Shown here in pieces: positions 15,974 through 23,985 of a DNA stretch of 44,941 nucleotides. A model generated the notes under the pieces. It had not been told where the DNA came from. It worked only from the letters and a program-made list of their open reading frames with translations, and made no database searches. The stretch covers positions 1-44,941 of the forward strand of contig NZ_BCQR01000098.1 in NCBI RefSeq assembly GCF_001552175.1, read 5' to 3'. The stretch's first letter is position 1. The number at the start of each line of letters is the position of its first letter. The stretch is from Actinomadura kijaniata NBRC 14229 (GTDB lineage Bacteria; Actinomycetota; Actinomycetes; Streptosporangiales; Streptosporangiaceae). The translations under genes and the position numbers were made by a program.

Positions 15974-16570
15974 ATGGCAAGACCGAGGAACCGGGACTAC
16001 GAGGAACTGCGCCGCGAACTCGTCGACGCCGGCGGGCGGCTCCTGGCCGCCGAGGGCCCGGCGGCGTTGAGCACCCGCCGTGTGGCGGGGGAGGCGGGCG
16101 TGTCCACCACGGCCGTCTACAACCTCTTCGGCGACAAGGCGGGCCTGGTCCGCGAGATGTTCCTGGCCGGGTTCGAACGTCTCGCCGAGGCGTTCGCCGC
16201 CGTGCCCCGCACCGGCGATCCCGTCGCCGACCTGCTCGCGCTCGGCCGTGCCTACCGTGCCAGCGCCCTGGCCAACCCCCACCTCTACGAGCTCATGTTC
16301 GGGCGGCCGGTTCCCCAGTTCCAGCCCGACGCCGAGACCGGCGCGCTGATCCGGCCGACCTTCGACACCCTGGTCGCCGCCGTCGCCCGCTGCGTGGAGG
16401 AGGGCGCCTTCGCGCCCGCCGAGCCGCATGACGTCGCCGTCAAGATCAACGCCCTGGCGCACGGGCTGTGCAGCCTCGAGCTGCGCGGCGCCCTCGGCGA
16501 CACCGACGAGGCGCGACGCCACTGGGACAGCGCCTTCGAGATCATGATGCGGGGGCTGGCCGGGCGGTGA
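15974..16570 (+). CDS. TetR/AcrR family transcriptional regulator
   Basis: A 198-residue regulator. The helix-turn-helix is near residues 12-58: LVDAGGRLLAAEGPAALSTR, then RVAGEAGVSTTAVYNLFGDK. The C-terminal part (ANPHLYELMFGRPVPQF and following) resembles the TetR C-terminal domain with WHG-like segments. I chose the ATG at 15974 (MARPRNRDYEEL); an ATG at 15962 is also in frame, but a -10 box overlaps it. It is divergent from the epimerase gene, and a palindrome in the promoter suggests autorepression and control of that gene. Confidence 0.88.
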   Translation: MARPRNRDYEELRRELVDAGGRLLAAEGPAALSTRRVAGEAGVSTTAVYNLFGDKAGLVREMFLAGFERLAEAFAAVPRTGDPVADLLALGRAYRASALANPHLYELMFGRPVPQFQPDAETGALIRPTFDTLVAAVARCVEEGAFAPAEPHDVAVKINALAHGLCSLELRGALGDTDEARRHWDSAFEIMMRGLAGR

Positions 16571-16710
16571 CGCCGCCCACCGCGTGGGTCCCGGGCCGGA
16601 CGGCGATGTCGCCGCCTCGACCCGGGGGTGTGCACGCCATCACCGCGTTCCGTGACTGTTCCCGGACGCCCTGCGGTTCGTCCATGCCGATGACTCGCGT
16701 GCATGCGGAA

Positions 16711-16735
16711 GGGCCCGGGAACGCGCGCCGGGCCC
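16711..16735 (-). terminator. Stem-loop terminator after the histidine phosphatase gene
   Basis: GGGCCCGG (16711-16718) pairs with CCGGGCCC (16728-16735) around nine bases. It lies just downstream of the minus-strand phosphatase and probably ends the five-gene operon. Confidence 0.6.
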
Positions 16736-16746
16736 GGCCGCCCGCC

Positions 16747-17334
16747 TCAGGGCCGCACGCCGGCCCCGAACCCCGTCCACCGCAGCTCGGGCGGCAGGTG
16801 CCCCATGTCGTTGTACAGCAGCACCGTCGGCGCCGACCCGTCGCGGTACTCGATCACCGTCAGCGCGGTGTTCCCGCAGTTCAGTCCGAGCCAGCGCACC
16901 AGGGGCGCGTCGAGGGCGTCCCGGACCAGCCAGGCCACCGGATAGGCGTGGGTGACCAGCACCTCGTGCGTCTCGGTCTCGGCGGGGCGCGCGAACCTGG
17001 CGGTCAGGGCGGAGGAGAGGCGCTCGGCCTCCGCGGCCTCCGCGGCGCCGTACCCGTCGAAGAACGGCGCCCAGGACCGCGGCGCCTGCTCCGGTACGTG
17101 CGGTACGTGGTCGACCAGCTCGGGCGCCTCCAGCACGGCGGCCTTCGGCAGGCACCTGCCGATGATCTTCGCGGACCGCACCGCCCGGGGCAGGGGCGAG
17201 TGCCACACCGTGTCGATCGGAAGGGCGGCCAGGCGCCGTCCGACCAGTTCCGACTGCCGCCGCCCGACGTCGGTCAGCTCACCGAATGGGTCCGCGGCTC
17301 CGTGCCGTACCAGGTACACGTGTCGGGTCGCCAT
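16747..17334 (-). CDS. Histidine phosphatase family protein (phosphoglycerate mutase-like)
   Basis: A 195-residue member of the RHG phosphatase superfamily. The catalytic R10-H11-G12 motif follows strand one (HVYLVRHG), an Arg pocket residue lies in HSPLPRAVRSA, and the second catalytic His is His129 (VLVTHAYP). It would dephosphorylate a small molecule or protein through phospho-His11. Its start is 30 bases after the stop of the PPDK-like gene, so it is the last gene of that operon. In context it might reverse a phosphotransfer, but that is inference. Confidence 0.88.
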   Translation of the reverse strand: MATRHVYLVRHGAADPFGELTDVGRRQSELVGRRLAALPIDTVWHSPLPRAVRSAKIIGRCLPKAAVLEAPELVDHVPHVPEQAPRSWAPFFDGYGAAEAAEAERLSSALTARFARPAETETHEVLVTHAYPVAWLVRDALDAPLVRWLGLNCGNTALTVIEYRDGSAPTVLLYNDMGHLPPELRWTGFGAGVRP

Positions 17335-17364
17335 CGTCGTTCTCCTCGGGGGTCGGGCCCGCGC

Positions 17365-18927
17365 TCAACGGTTCGCGCGGTCGGTGGGCGGGTGGCGGCG
17401 CAGTACGGCGTGGGCCGCGTCGAGACGCCGCGCCTCGTCGCGTGCGGAGTGGTCGCCCGAGACGTCGTCGGCCCATGCGAGCAGCCGGTGGAGATGGTCG
17501 TCGGCCGCGTCCGCGACGACGCGGGGGGTGCCGAGCGCGACCTCGCCGCTCGTCCCGTCGATGGTGATGAGGGTGCCGTCGCCGACGCTGCGGCCGCCGA
17601 CCGCCACCGAGCCGCTCCCGGCGTCGACGGTGAGGCCGGTGACGCCCACGACCGCGGGCTTGCCCATGGCGCGCGCGACGACCGCGGCGTGGCTGGCCGG
17701 CCCGCCCCGCGCGGTGACGATCCCGGCGGCGGCGGCGAGGCCGTGCATGTCGTCGGGCGAGGTCTCCGGCCGCACCAGGATGACCGGGGCGTCCCGGGCC
17801 ATGAGCACGGCCCCCTCCGCCGTGGTCGCCACCCGGCCGGCCGCGACGCCGGGACAGGCGCCGATCCCCCGGGCGAGAAGATCGGTCCGCTCCGACGGCG
17901 CGATCCGCGGCGTACGGACGTGCGGCAGATGCCGCGGTGAGACCCTGAGCAGCGCTTCACGGCGTTCGATGACCCGCTCGTCGACGAGTTCGGTGGCCAG
18001 GCGGACGGCGGCCGCGCCGGCGAACCGGCCCGGCCGCACCTGGAGGATCCACAGCTCCCCGGCCTCGAACGTGAACTCGACGTAGCAGGCGTCGCGGTAG
18101 TGCCCCTCGATGCGGCGCAGCGCGTCGAGGAGCTCCGCCCACACGCCCGGTTCCCGCGCGGCGAGCTCGCCCAGCGGCCGGGTCGCCGACCTGCCGGAGA
18201 CGACGTCGTCGCCCTGGCGCCCGAACAGGACCTCGCCGTACGGGACGTTCTCACCGGTGTTGGGGTCGCGGCTGAACGCGACCCCGGTGCCGCTGCGGGC
18301 GTCGCGGTTGCCGAACACCATCCTCTGGACGACCACCGCCGTGCCGAGGTCGTGCGGGATGCCGTTCAACGTGCGGTACGTCCGCGCGCGGGGCGTGTCC
18401 CACGACGCGAACACGGCCTCCACCGCCCACTCCAGCTGGCGGTTCGCGTCGTCGGGGACCGGCCGGCCGCGGCGTTCCCCCGCGAGGTCCTCGGCCGCCC
18501 CCGTCGCGGAGGCGAAGCTCGCCAGGAAGCGCGACCGGGCGTCCAGGGCGAACGGCCGGTCGCCGGTCTCGGCGGCCAGGCCCTCGGTGGCCTCGGTCGT
18601 GAGGCCGAGGTTGAGGACGGTGTTCATCATGCCGGGCATCGAGACGCCGGCCCCCGAGCGGACCGACACCGCCAGCGGCCTGCGCGGCCCGCCGAAGACG
18701 CGCCCGGTGGAGCGTTCGAGGTCGGCGACGGCCGCCGCGAGCTCCTCGTCGAGCCCTCCGGGACGGCGTCCGTCCCGGAGGAAGGCGCGGCACGCCTCGG
18801 TGGTGACGACGAACCCGGCGGGCACCCGCAGCCCGAGGCGGTGCAGCAGGACCAGGCCGTGCGCCTTGCCGCCCAGCGTCTCCGCCGTCTCCTCGACCCG
18901 GGCGGAGATCGCGCGGACCCACCTCAT
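17365..18927 (-). CDS. ppdK: Short pyruvate,phosphate dikinase-like phosphotransferase (lacks PEP/pyruvate barrel)
   Basis: A 520-residue protein covering the front of PPDK. Residues 1-300 are the ATP-grasp nucleotide-binding domain: ETLGGKAHGLVLLHRLGLRVP, VSVRSGAGVSMPGMMNTVLN, SRDPNTGENVPYGE, LWILQVRPG. Residues about 340-450 are the swivelling phosphohistidine domain, with catalytic His413 in ARGGPASHAAVVARAMGKP. The C-terminal barrel of about 350 residues that holds PEP/pyruvate is missing, and the next gene follows at once. Mycobacterium tuberculosis has a similarly short annotated ppdK (recalled, not checked). The phosphoryl acceptor is unknown; rifampin phosphotransferase uses a related layout. 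The ATG overlaps the upstream stop; an ATG at 18936 is also possible. Confidence 0.85.
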   Translation of the reverse strand: MRWVRAISARVEETAETLGGKAHGLVLLHRLGLRVPAGFVVTTEACRAFLRDGRRPGGLDEELAAAVADLERSTGRVFGGPRRPLAVSVRSGAGVSMPGMMNTVLNLGLTTEATEGLAAETGDRPFALDARSRFLASFASATGAAEDLAGERRGRPVPDDANRQLEWAVEAVFASWDTPRARTYRTLNGIPHDLGTAVVVQRMVFGNRDARSGTGVAFSRDPNTGENVPYGEVLFGRQGDDVVSGRSATRPLGELAAREPGVWAELLDALRRIEGHYRDACYVEFTFEAGELWILQVRPGRFAGAAAVRLATELVDERVIERREALLRVSPRHLPHVRTPRIAPSERTDLLARGIGACPGVAAGRVATTAEGAVLMARDAPVILVRPETSPDDMHGLAAAAGIVTARGGPASHAAVVARAMGKPAVVGVTGLTVDAGSGSVAVGGRSVGDGTLITIDGTSGEVALGTPRVVADAADDHLHRLLAWADDVSGDHSARDEARRLDAAHAVLRRHPPTDRANR

Positions 18928-19559
18928 CGGGGCCATCGGGGCATCCCGAGGGTGATGAGCAGGTCCTCGTGCAGCTCCGCCCACACGGTGTGGTACGACG
19001 CGGTGCTGTCGGTCACGTACTCCAGCTCGCCGGAGGCGGCACGGCCGAGGGCCCCGGCGAGGCGGTCGCGGTACCGGCCGAACCGGGGCAGCGCGGCGGC
19101 CAGTTCGGCGCACACGGCGGCGGCGCGCCGGTCGAGGTCGGCGAACCGCTCGAGGACCCGGGCGTCGTAGGCGGGATCGCTGTGGTCGTTGACGCCGGCG
19201 ACGCCGTCGACGGTGCGGAGCTGCCACGCCGTGCACAGGTCGAGCAGTTCCGGGTTGAGCACGAGGAACCGCTCGTAGGCCGCCGTCACGGCCGCGCGGG
19301 CACCGGCCGCCTCCAGCTCGCCGGTGATCCGCTCGATGTCGGCGGCGCGGCCGGCGTCGGTGAGGCTCCAGCCGGGCATGGGGCCGGAGATCCGCGTGAC
19401 GAGTCCGGCGACGCCGAGGTCGATGAGCTCGGACTCGACGTCGGACTCGTCCAGGCCCGTGGCCAGGCTGAGACGGGCGGGGCCGGTGGCGCCGGTGCAG
19501 CGCAGGGCGTGCAGCACCAGCAGGTCGGCGTCCGTGGTGGGGGTTTCGGAGTGGTTCAC
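18924..19559 (-). CDS. Winged-helix regulator-like protein linked to the PPDK-like gene
   Basis: A 211-residue protein with two parts. Residues about 10-72 look like a winged helix (LLVLHALRCTGATG, ATGLDESDVESELIDLGVAGLV, PGWSLTDAGRAADI). Residues 80-211 are an all-alpha domain with FLVLNPELLDLCTAWQLR, PAYDARVLERFADLDRR and YHTVWAELHEDLLITLGM. Proteins of this kind often accompany short PPDK genes in actinobacteria, from what I recall. The GTG start has only a weak ribosome site, and its stop overlaps the start of the PPDK-like gene. It may regulate the operon or act as a subunit of the phosphotransferase. Confidence 0.7.
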   Translation of the reverse strand: MNHSETPTTDADLLVLHALRCTGATGPARLSLATGLDESDVESELIDLGVAGLVTRISGPMPGWSLTDAGRAADIERITGELEAAGARAAVTAAYERFLVLNPELLDLCTAWQLRTVDGVAGVNDHSDPAYDARVLERFADLDRRAAAVCAELAAALPRFGRYRDRLAGALGRAASGELEYVTDSTASYHTVWAELHEDLLITLGMPRWPR

Positions 19560-19602
19560 GTCTCGTCTCTCTGGTCGGTGGGAAGGCTGCGGGACGGCAC
19601 GG

Positions 19603-20400
19603 TCACTCCTGACGGCCGTAGGCGCGGACCGCGAGCGGGCAGAAGACGGCGAACAGTGCCGCCGACCACAGCAGCGTGAGGCCGACGCTTCCGGCGGGCG
19701 CCGTCCCGTTCAGCAGGGCGCGGCAGGCGTCCATGACGTGGGTGACGGGGTTGACGTCCGCCCACGCCCGGAGCCAGCCGGGCAGGGTCTCGATCGGGGC
19801 GGCCAGGCTGCTGCCCAGCTGGAGCGGCAGGAAGGCGACGAAGCCGACCGCCAGCACGGCGTCGGCGCTCTTGACGAGCACCCCGATGTACACCGTGACC
19901 CAGCTCAGGCAGAACCCGAACAGGATCGCCAGCCCGGCCGCCCCCAGCGCGTCGAGGACGCCGCCCCGGACGCGGAACCCGAGCAGCGCGCCGAGGCCGA
20001 ACAGCACCGCGACGGCGACCGTGTAACGGAGGATGTCGGCCATCACGGAGCCGAGCAGCGGAGCCGTACGGCTGATCGGCAGGCTGCGGAACCGGTCGGT
20101 GACGCCGTTCTTCAGATCGAGGTTGATGGCCGACCCGGTGGAGATCATGCCGGCCAGTCCGGCGCCCATGACGAGGATGCCGGGGAACAGGTACTGCAGG
20201 TAGTCGGCGGTGGTCCCGGCGACCGGGCGGCCGAACAGGTAGAGGAACAGGACCATGAACAGCGCCGGGGTGACGACGCCGTTGACGACCGGGCCCGGGT
20301 TGCGGGTGGTCTTGGCGAGGCTGCGCCGGGCGAGCACCGCGCTGTGCCGGAGGGTGGCGAGGCGCCGGGGCCCGGTGGTCCGGGGGAACGTCGTGGTCAT
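19603..20400 (-). CDS. ABC-2 type exporter permease (DrrB-like)
   Basis: A 265-residue membrane protein with six hydrophobic segments. After a basic N-terminus it has NGVVTPALFMVLFLYLFG, YLFPGILVMGAGLAGMI, NGVTDRFRSLPISRTAPL (the conserved cytoplasmic ABC-2 loop), GLAILFGFCLSWVTVYIG, FLPLQLGSSLAAPIETLPGW and NPVTHVMDACRALLNG. These are hallmarks of the daunorubicin-resistance DrrB permease group. It forms the channel of an exporter with the ATPase upstream; the ATG overlaps that gene's stop (ATGA). The exported compound is unknown. Confidence 0.92.
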   Translation of the reverse strand: MTTTFPRTTGPRRLATLRHSAVLARRSLAKTTRNPGPVVNGVVTPALFMVLFLYLFGRPVAGTTADYLQYLFPGILVMGAGLAGMISTGSAINLDLKNGVTDRFRSLPISRTAPLLGSVMADILRYTVAVAVLFGLGALLGFRVRGGVLDALGAAGLAILFGFCLSWVTVYIGVLVKSADAVLAVGFVAFLPLQLGSSLAAPIETLPGWLRAWADVNPVTHVMDACRALLNGTAPAGSVGLTLLWSAALFAVFCPLAVRAYGRQE

Positions 20401-21353
20401 GCCGCTTCCTCGGTGTCGGTGGCGGGGGCCCCGGTCAGGGACAGGAAGACCTCGTCGAGGCTGGGCAGGCGGAACGCGAGCTCGCCGACGTCGATGCCGC
20501 TTCCGTGGAGCCGGGCGGTGATCTCGAAGAACTCCGCGTCACCGGCGACCGGCGCGACGAGCCCGTGGCGGCGTGACCGGTCGGGCTCCCGTCCCGTGAC
20601 CCGGGCGACGATCGCCGCGGCGCGGTCGAGGTCGGCGGCGTCGGCCGGCCGGAGCGCGATCGTGTGCCCGCCGACCTCGCGCTTGAGGTCGGCGGGGGTG
20701 CCGGACGCGATCACCCGTCCGTGGTCGAGGACGGTGATCTCGTCGGCGAGGGCGTCGGCCTCCTCCAGGTACTGCGTCGTGAGCAGGACCGTGACGCCGT
20801 CCCGGGCGAGCCCGCGGATCATCTGCCACAGCTCCTCGCGCCCGCCGGGGTCCAGCCCGACCGAGGGCTCGTCGAGGAAGACGACCTCGGGCCGCCCCAC
20901 CAGGGCGGCGGCCAGGTCGAGCCGGCGCCGCATCCCGCCCGAGTAGGTGGCGACGGGCCGGTCGGCCGCGTCGTCGAGGCCGAAACGGGACAGCAGCTCG
21001 TCGGCGCGGCGGCGGGCGTCCCGCCGCCCGAGGTCGAGCAGCCGGCCGATCATGACCAGGTTGGACCGCCCCGACAGCTCGTCGTCGACGCTCGTGTGCT
21101 GCCCCGACAGCGCGATGCGCCGGCGGGCCCGCCCCGGATCCCGCCGCACGTCGATCCCGGCCACGCGCACCTCGCCCGCGTCGGGGCGCAGCAGGGTCGC
21201 CAGCACCCGGACGACGGTCGTCTTCCCCGCGCCGTTGGGGCCCAGCAGCCCCAGCACCCGTCCCCGGGGAGCCGCGAGGGTCACCCCGCCGACCGCGGTC
21301 GTCCGGCCGAATCTCTTGATCAACTCATTGACCTCGAACCCGTTGTCGTCCAT
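20397..21353 (-). CDS. ABC exporter ATP-binding protein (DrrA-like)
   Basis: A 318-residue ATPase. Walker A is GPNGAGKTT (38-46), the signature YSGGMRRRLDLA (137-148), and Walker B VVFLDEPSVGLDP (157-169), followed by a switch His replaced by TTQYLEEAD. The C-terminal stretch of about 100 residues (LPSLDEVFLSLTG at the end) is the DrrA-type C-terminal domain. It powers the permease encoded next. The ATG at 21353 has GGAGAT upstream; further in-frame ATGs up to 21395 lack one. It opens a five-gene minus-strand unit and is divergent from a TetR gene. Confidence 0.93.
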   Translation of the reverse strand: MDDNGFEVNELIKRFGRTTAVGGVTLAAPRGRVLGLLGPNGAGKTTVVRVLATLLRPDAGEVRVAGIDVRRDPGRARRRIALSGQHTSVDDELSGRSNLVMIGRLLDLGRRDARRRADELLSRFGLDDAADRPVATYSGGMRRRLDLAAALVGRPEVVFLDEPSVGLDPGGREELWQMIRGLARDGVTVLLTTQYLEEADALADEITVLDHGRVIASGTPADLKREVGGHTIALRPADAADLDRAAAIVARVTGREPDRSRRHGLVAPVAGDAEFFEITARLHGSGIDVGELAFRLPSLDEVFLSLTGAPATDTEEAA

Positions 21354-21381
21354 GTCCCATCTCCGATGTTCACGAAATCCC

Positions 21382-21420
21382 GATGACGCCATCATCTGGA
21401 TGTTCTGAGTATCATGACAC
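21382..21420. promoter_or_regulatory. Inverted repeats between the exporter operon and its divergent TetR gene
   Basis: GATGA (21382-21386) and TCATC (21392-21396) form one dyad. GTATCATGACAC (21409-21420) is a 12-base near-palindrome overlapping a TATCAT -10-like element. The 91-base spacer is the obvious place for the TetR operator. Confidence 0.45.
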
Positions 21421-21444
21421 GGCGGGAAAGGGAAAGGGGCACGG

Positions 21445-22569
21445 ATGGCGAGACTGACCCGCGCGCAGCAGCAGGAGCAGACCCGCGCGGCCGTGCTGGT
21501 CGCGGCCCGGCAGGAGTTCGCCGAGCACGGCTACGCCGAGGCCAAGGTCGACCGGATCGCCGAGCGCGCCGAACTGACGAGGGGCGCGGTCTACTCCAAC
21601 TTCACCGGCAAGCGCGCGCTCTACCTCGCGGTGCTCCTCGACACCGCCGAACAGGCCCGGGCCGCCGCCGAGCCGCCGCCGGAGCCACCCGCCACCGCCG
21701 GGCGGGCGCTGGGCGCCTTCGCCCGGGTCTGGCTCGAACGGCTGCCGCTCGCCGTCGACACCCCGAGCAGCGGCCATCTCCAACTGCGCTCGCTGTCCGG
21801 CGTCGTCGACACCGAACCGGCCCGGGCGGCGCTGGCCGAACTCGTCCGGTTCGAAGCCCTGCTGCTCGCCCGGGCACTCGAACCGCGCGCCGCGCTGCGC
21901 ACCGGGGCGGTACGGCGGGCCGAACTGGTCCTGACCCTGCTCCAGGGCGCGGCGAGCCTCGCCGAGGACGCCCCCGGGGTCGGTGACCCCTTCGCCCTGG
22001 TCCGCGCCGCCGAGCACCTGGCCGACGTCCCCCTCCTCGACGAGGACGCGGACCCGCCCCACCTGCCCTTCGTGGCTCCGGCGCGGCCGGCGCGCGACCC
22101 CTGGACCGCCCCCCGCGGACTCCGCGACGAGATCACCGGCCGCCGGACCGACCTCGACGGCGACGGCGTGGTGGTCGTGCTGGGCGTGCGGCGCCTGTCC
22201 GCGGCCGAGGAGGCGATGCGCGCGGCGCGGCCGGGCGACGCGCTGACGTTCGTGGTCGTGACCGGCGATCCCGCCGAGACCGGCCGCCTGGCCCGCCTCC
22301 GGACCGTCGATCTCATCGCCTGCCTGCGACGGGTGTTCGCGCCCGGGGACCTGCCGCGATTCCGCGTCGTCTTCGACGACGACGGCGCGGTCGCCGCGGC
22401 CGTCGGCCGGAACCCGGCCGACGACTTCACCGAGCTCGCGGTCCGCACCCGCGATGGCCTGATCGTGGCCCGCGCGGACGGACGCGGAGCGGGCCACGCG
22501 GTGGGAGCCCGCGAAGGCGACCGGCGGCGCGGCGGTACGAGCCCGGGCAGGCCGGCAGGCGAGGGGTGA
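21445..22569 (+). CDS. TetR-family regulator with an additional C-terminal domain
   Basis: A 374-residue protein, much longer than the usual 190-220 for TetR. Residues 1-60 contain the DNA-binding domain (VLVAARQEFAEHGYAEAKVD, RAELTRGAVYSNFTGKRALY). A regular helical ligand domain runs to about 200. The extra part (about 210-345) has alternating strands and helices (GDGVVVVLGVRRLSAAEEAM, LTFVVVTGD, FRVVFDDDGAVAAAVG, FTELAVRTRDGLIVARADG). This looks like a thioredoxin/peroxiredoxin-type fold without a visible active-site Cys pair. It may sense a second signal. The gene is divergent from the ABC exporter operon and is the likely repressor. The tail after 345 is low-complexity. Confidence 0.8.
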   Translation: MARLTRAQQQEQTRAAVLVAARQEFAEHGYAEAKVDRIAERAELTRGAVYSNFTGKRALYLAVLLDTAEQARAAAEPPPEPPATAGRALGAFARVWLERLPLAVDTPSSGHLQLRSLSGVVDTEPARAALAELVRFEALLLARALEPRAALRTGAVRRAELVLTLLQGAASLAEDAPGVGDPFALVRAAEHLADVPLLDEDADPPHLPFVAPARPARDPWTAPRGLRDEITGRRTDLDGDGVVVVLGVRRLSAAEEAMRAARPGDALTFVVVTGDPAETGRLARLRTVDLIACLRRVFAPGDLPRFRVVFDDDGAVAAAVGRNPADDFTELAVRTRDGLIVARADGRGAGHAVGAREGDRRRGGTSPGRPAGEG

Positions 22570-22704
22570 ACCGGGGACCCGGAGGCGCTCGGCGTTCGTC
22601 ACCGGGCCTCCGGCGACCGTGGAGGCGGAACACGATCGGGACCGGCCGGCACCACCGGACCGGTTGGGAGAATCGCGCGGCAGGACCCATCACGAGGGGG
22701 CGCG

Positions 22705-23361
22705 GTGTTTCGCAGGAGCACACGGAGCCGGACCGAGAAGTTCGGCAGGGAGCTCGACGCGGTGAAGGCCCGTACCGCGGCGGGCCGGTGGCGGGACGCG
22801 GTGCTGGCGAGCATGCGGGCGGAGCGGATCGCCACGCGGTCGCAGCGGGCGGAACCGGCCGACCTCGGGCACGTGTGGGTGCTCGGCTCCACGTGCTACG
22901 ACCAGGCGTTGCTGTGGGACCGGCTGGGCGAGGGACGGCAGGCCGTCAGCGCCGCGCGCAGGGCGTTGTGGGCCTACCACTGGCTGGACCCCGCCAAGGG
23001 GGACCCGGGCCGCGTGCGGGAGGGGCTGGCCGGAGACGGATCCGAGGCGGGGGACGGCGCCCCGGCCGCGCCGGCGAAGCTGATGGCCCGCGCCGCGGAC
23101 GCCCGAGCCCGGCTGGCCCGGTTGCTGGCCAAGTACCAGGAGGAACGCCGCCCCGGCGACACCTCGAACACCGCATCAACAAGCTCAAGCAATGGCGCGG
23201 TCTCGCCACCCGCTCTGACAAACTCGCCCGCCACCACCGAGCAGCCGTCACCCTGGTCAGCGCCCTGCTCTGGATCACCACATGATCCACCGGACGCGGG
23301 CCAGGTCTTCAGCGAGCCTTCGGGTCGCCGGCAACCGCGTCCCGGTCGCCAGGCGCCCTGA
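22705..23361 (+). CDS. Hypothetical protein with replaced C-terminus
   Basis: A GTG at 22705 has an excellent GAGGGGG site. The first 150 residues look genuine and helical, with TPR-like character: VKARTAAGRWRDAVLASMRAE, DLGHVWVLGSTCYDQALLWD, RQAVSAARRALWAYHWLD, ADARARLARLLAKYQEE. From about 23155 the frame enters foreign DNA, a transposase remnant read out of frame. The last 65 residues are therefore Ser/Pro-rich noise. The original C-terminus has been lost or replaced. The function is unknown. Confidence 0.55.
   Translation: MFRRSTRSRTEKFGRELDAVKARTAAGRWRDAVLASMRAERIATRSQRAEPADLGHVWVLGSTCYDQALLWDRLGEGRQAVSAARRALWAYHWLDPAKGDPGRVREGLAGDGSEAGDGAPAAPAKLMARAADARARLARLLAKYQEERRPGDTSNTASTSSSNGAVSPPALTNSPATTEQPSPWSAPCSGSPHDPPDAGQVFSEPSGRRQPRPGRQAP
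23157..23285 (+). mobile_element. IS5-type transposase C-terminal remnant
   Basis: In one frame the bases 23157-23285 encode HLEHRINKLKQWRGLATRSD followed by KLARHHRAAVTLVSALLWIT and a stop. The LKQWRGLATR...DK...LLW pattern is the conserved end of IS5/IS1182-like DDE transposases. Only some 42 codons remain and no terminal inverted repeats were found. The fragment overwrites the end of the gene at 22705 and abuts a truncated MocR-type fragment. Confidence 0.65.
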
Positions 23362-23441
23362 CCGCACCGCCTCCCGCAGCGCCCGCTCTGGACCCGTCCG
23401 GAGTCCGGCTCCAGATGCAGGTCCGTCCAGGATTGGGCCAC
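23283..23441 (-). pseudogene. MocR/GntR-type regulator, N-terminal fragment
   Basis: On the minus strand a GTG at 23441 starts MAQSWTDLHLEPDSGRVQ, like the head of MocR regulators. After a frame change near 23390 the family sequence continues as ALREAVRSGRLATGTRLP and ATRRLAEDLARVRW, the start of the GntR winged helix. It then stops at the junction with the transposase remnant. The rest of the helix-turn-helix and the aminotransferase-like domain are absent. It is divergent from a broken MFS gene, a usual MocR/exporter pairing. Confidence 0.6.
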
Positions 23442-23544
23442 CTGTCCACCACGGAATTGGATCTTACTGACGGCCCAATCGTGCCTTTAGCGTCGTCCGG
23501 GTGACCATGGTTCGATATCCCGGGACGGTCTCCCGTACGGCTGT

Positions 23545-23985
23545 CCGGCCGTTCGTCGAAGCCTGCTGCTTGGCCGCCTTCCGCCTGGCCGGCGCCGCCG
23601 GAGCACTCGCCGCCCGGTCTGCTCGGCCGCGTCGCCGACCGGGCAGACCGGGTTCGGCTCACCAGGGCAGCCCTGATCCCTGGAGTCGCGTCCTTCGCCG
23701 CCCCATGGTCCGGCGGCCATCACCTCGCGTGGCTCCTCATCGGGCTTTTGTCCATGGACGCCGCCGTGAACTCCCTTCATCTGCTGAACATGAGCATCGT
23801 CAGCACTAAGGACGCCCCAGCCCCTCTCGCCTTGGTCGACATGACCATCTCCACATTCGGCGGCGCCGCCGGTGCGGCCGCGGGACCGGCTGCTCACGCC
23901 AGCGGCGACCAGACCGCGACCTGCCTGTTCGGCGCGGCCTTCCTCGCGACCACCCTCGCCCCGACCTCCCCCGAACGGAGAACCC
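23545..23985 (+). pseudogene. MFS transporter, C-terminal half, frameshifted
   Basis: One frame reads AAFRLAGAAGALAA (about 23573-23613), a transporter helix. The continuation is in another frame: GLLGRVADRADRVRLTRAAL, HHLAWLLIGLLSMDAAVNSL, HLLNMSIVS, then FGGAAGAAAGPAAHAS and CLFGAAFLATTLA. Order and motifs match the second half of YdhP/arabinose-efflux-like MFS proteins (GRLADR, then a HxLN helix, then FLGGAAGS). The first half is missing and a frameshift is present, so it is dead. It ends against the ribosome site of the HAD gene. Confidence 0.6.
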
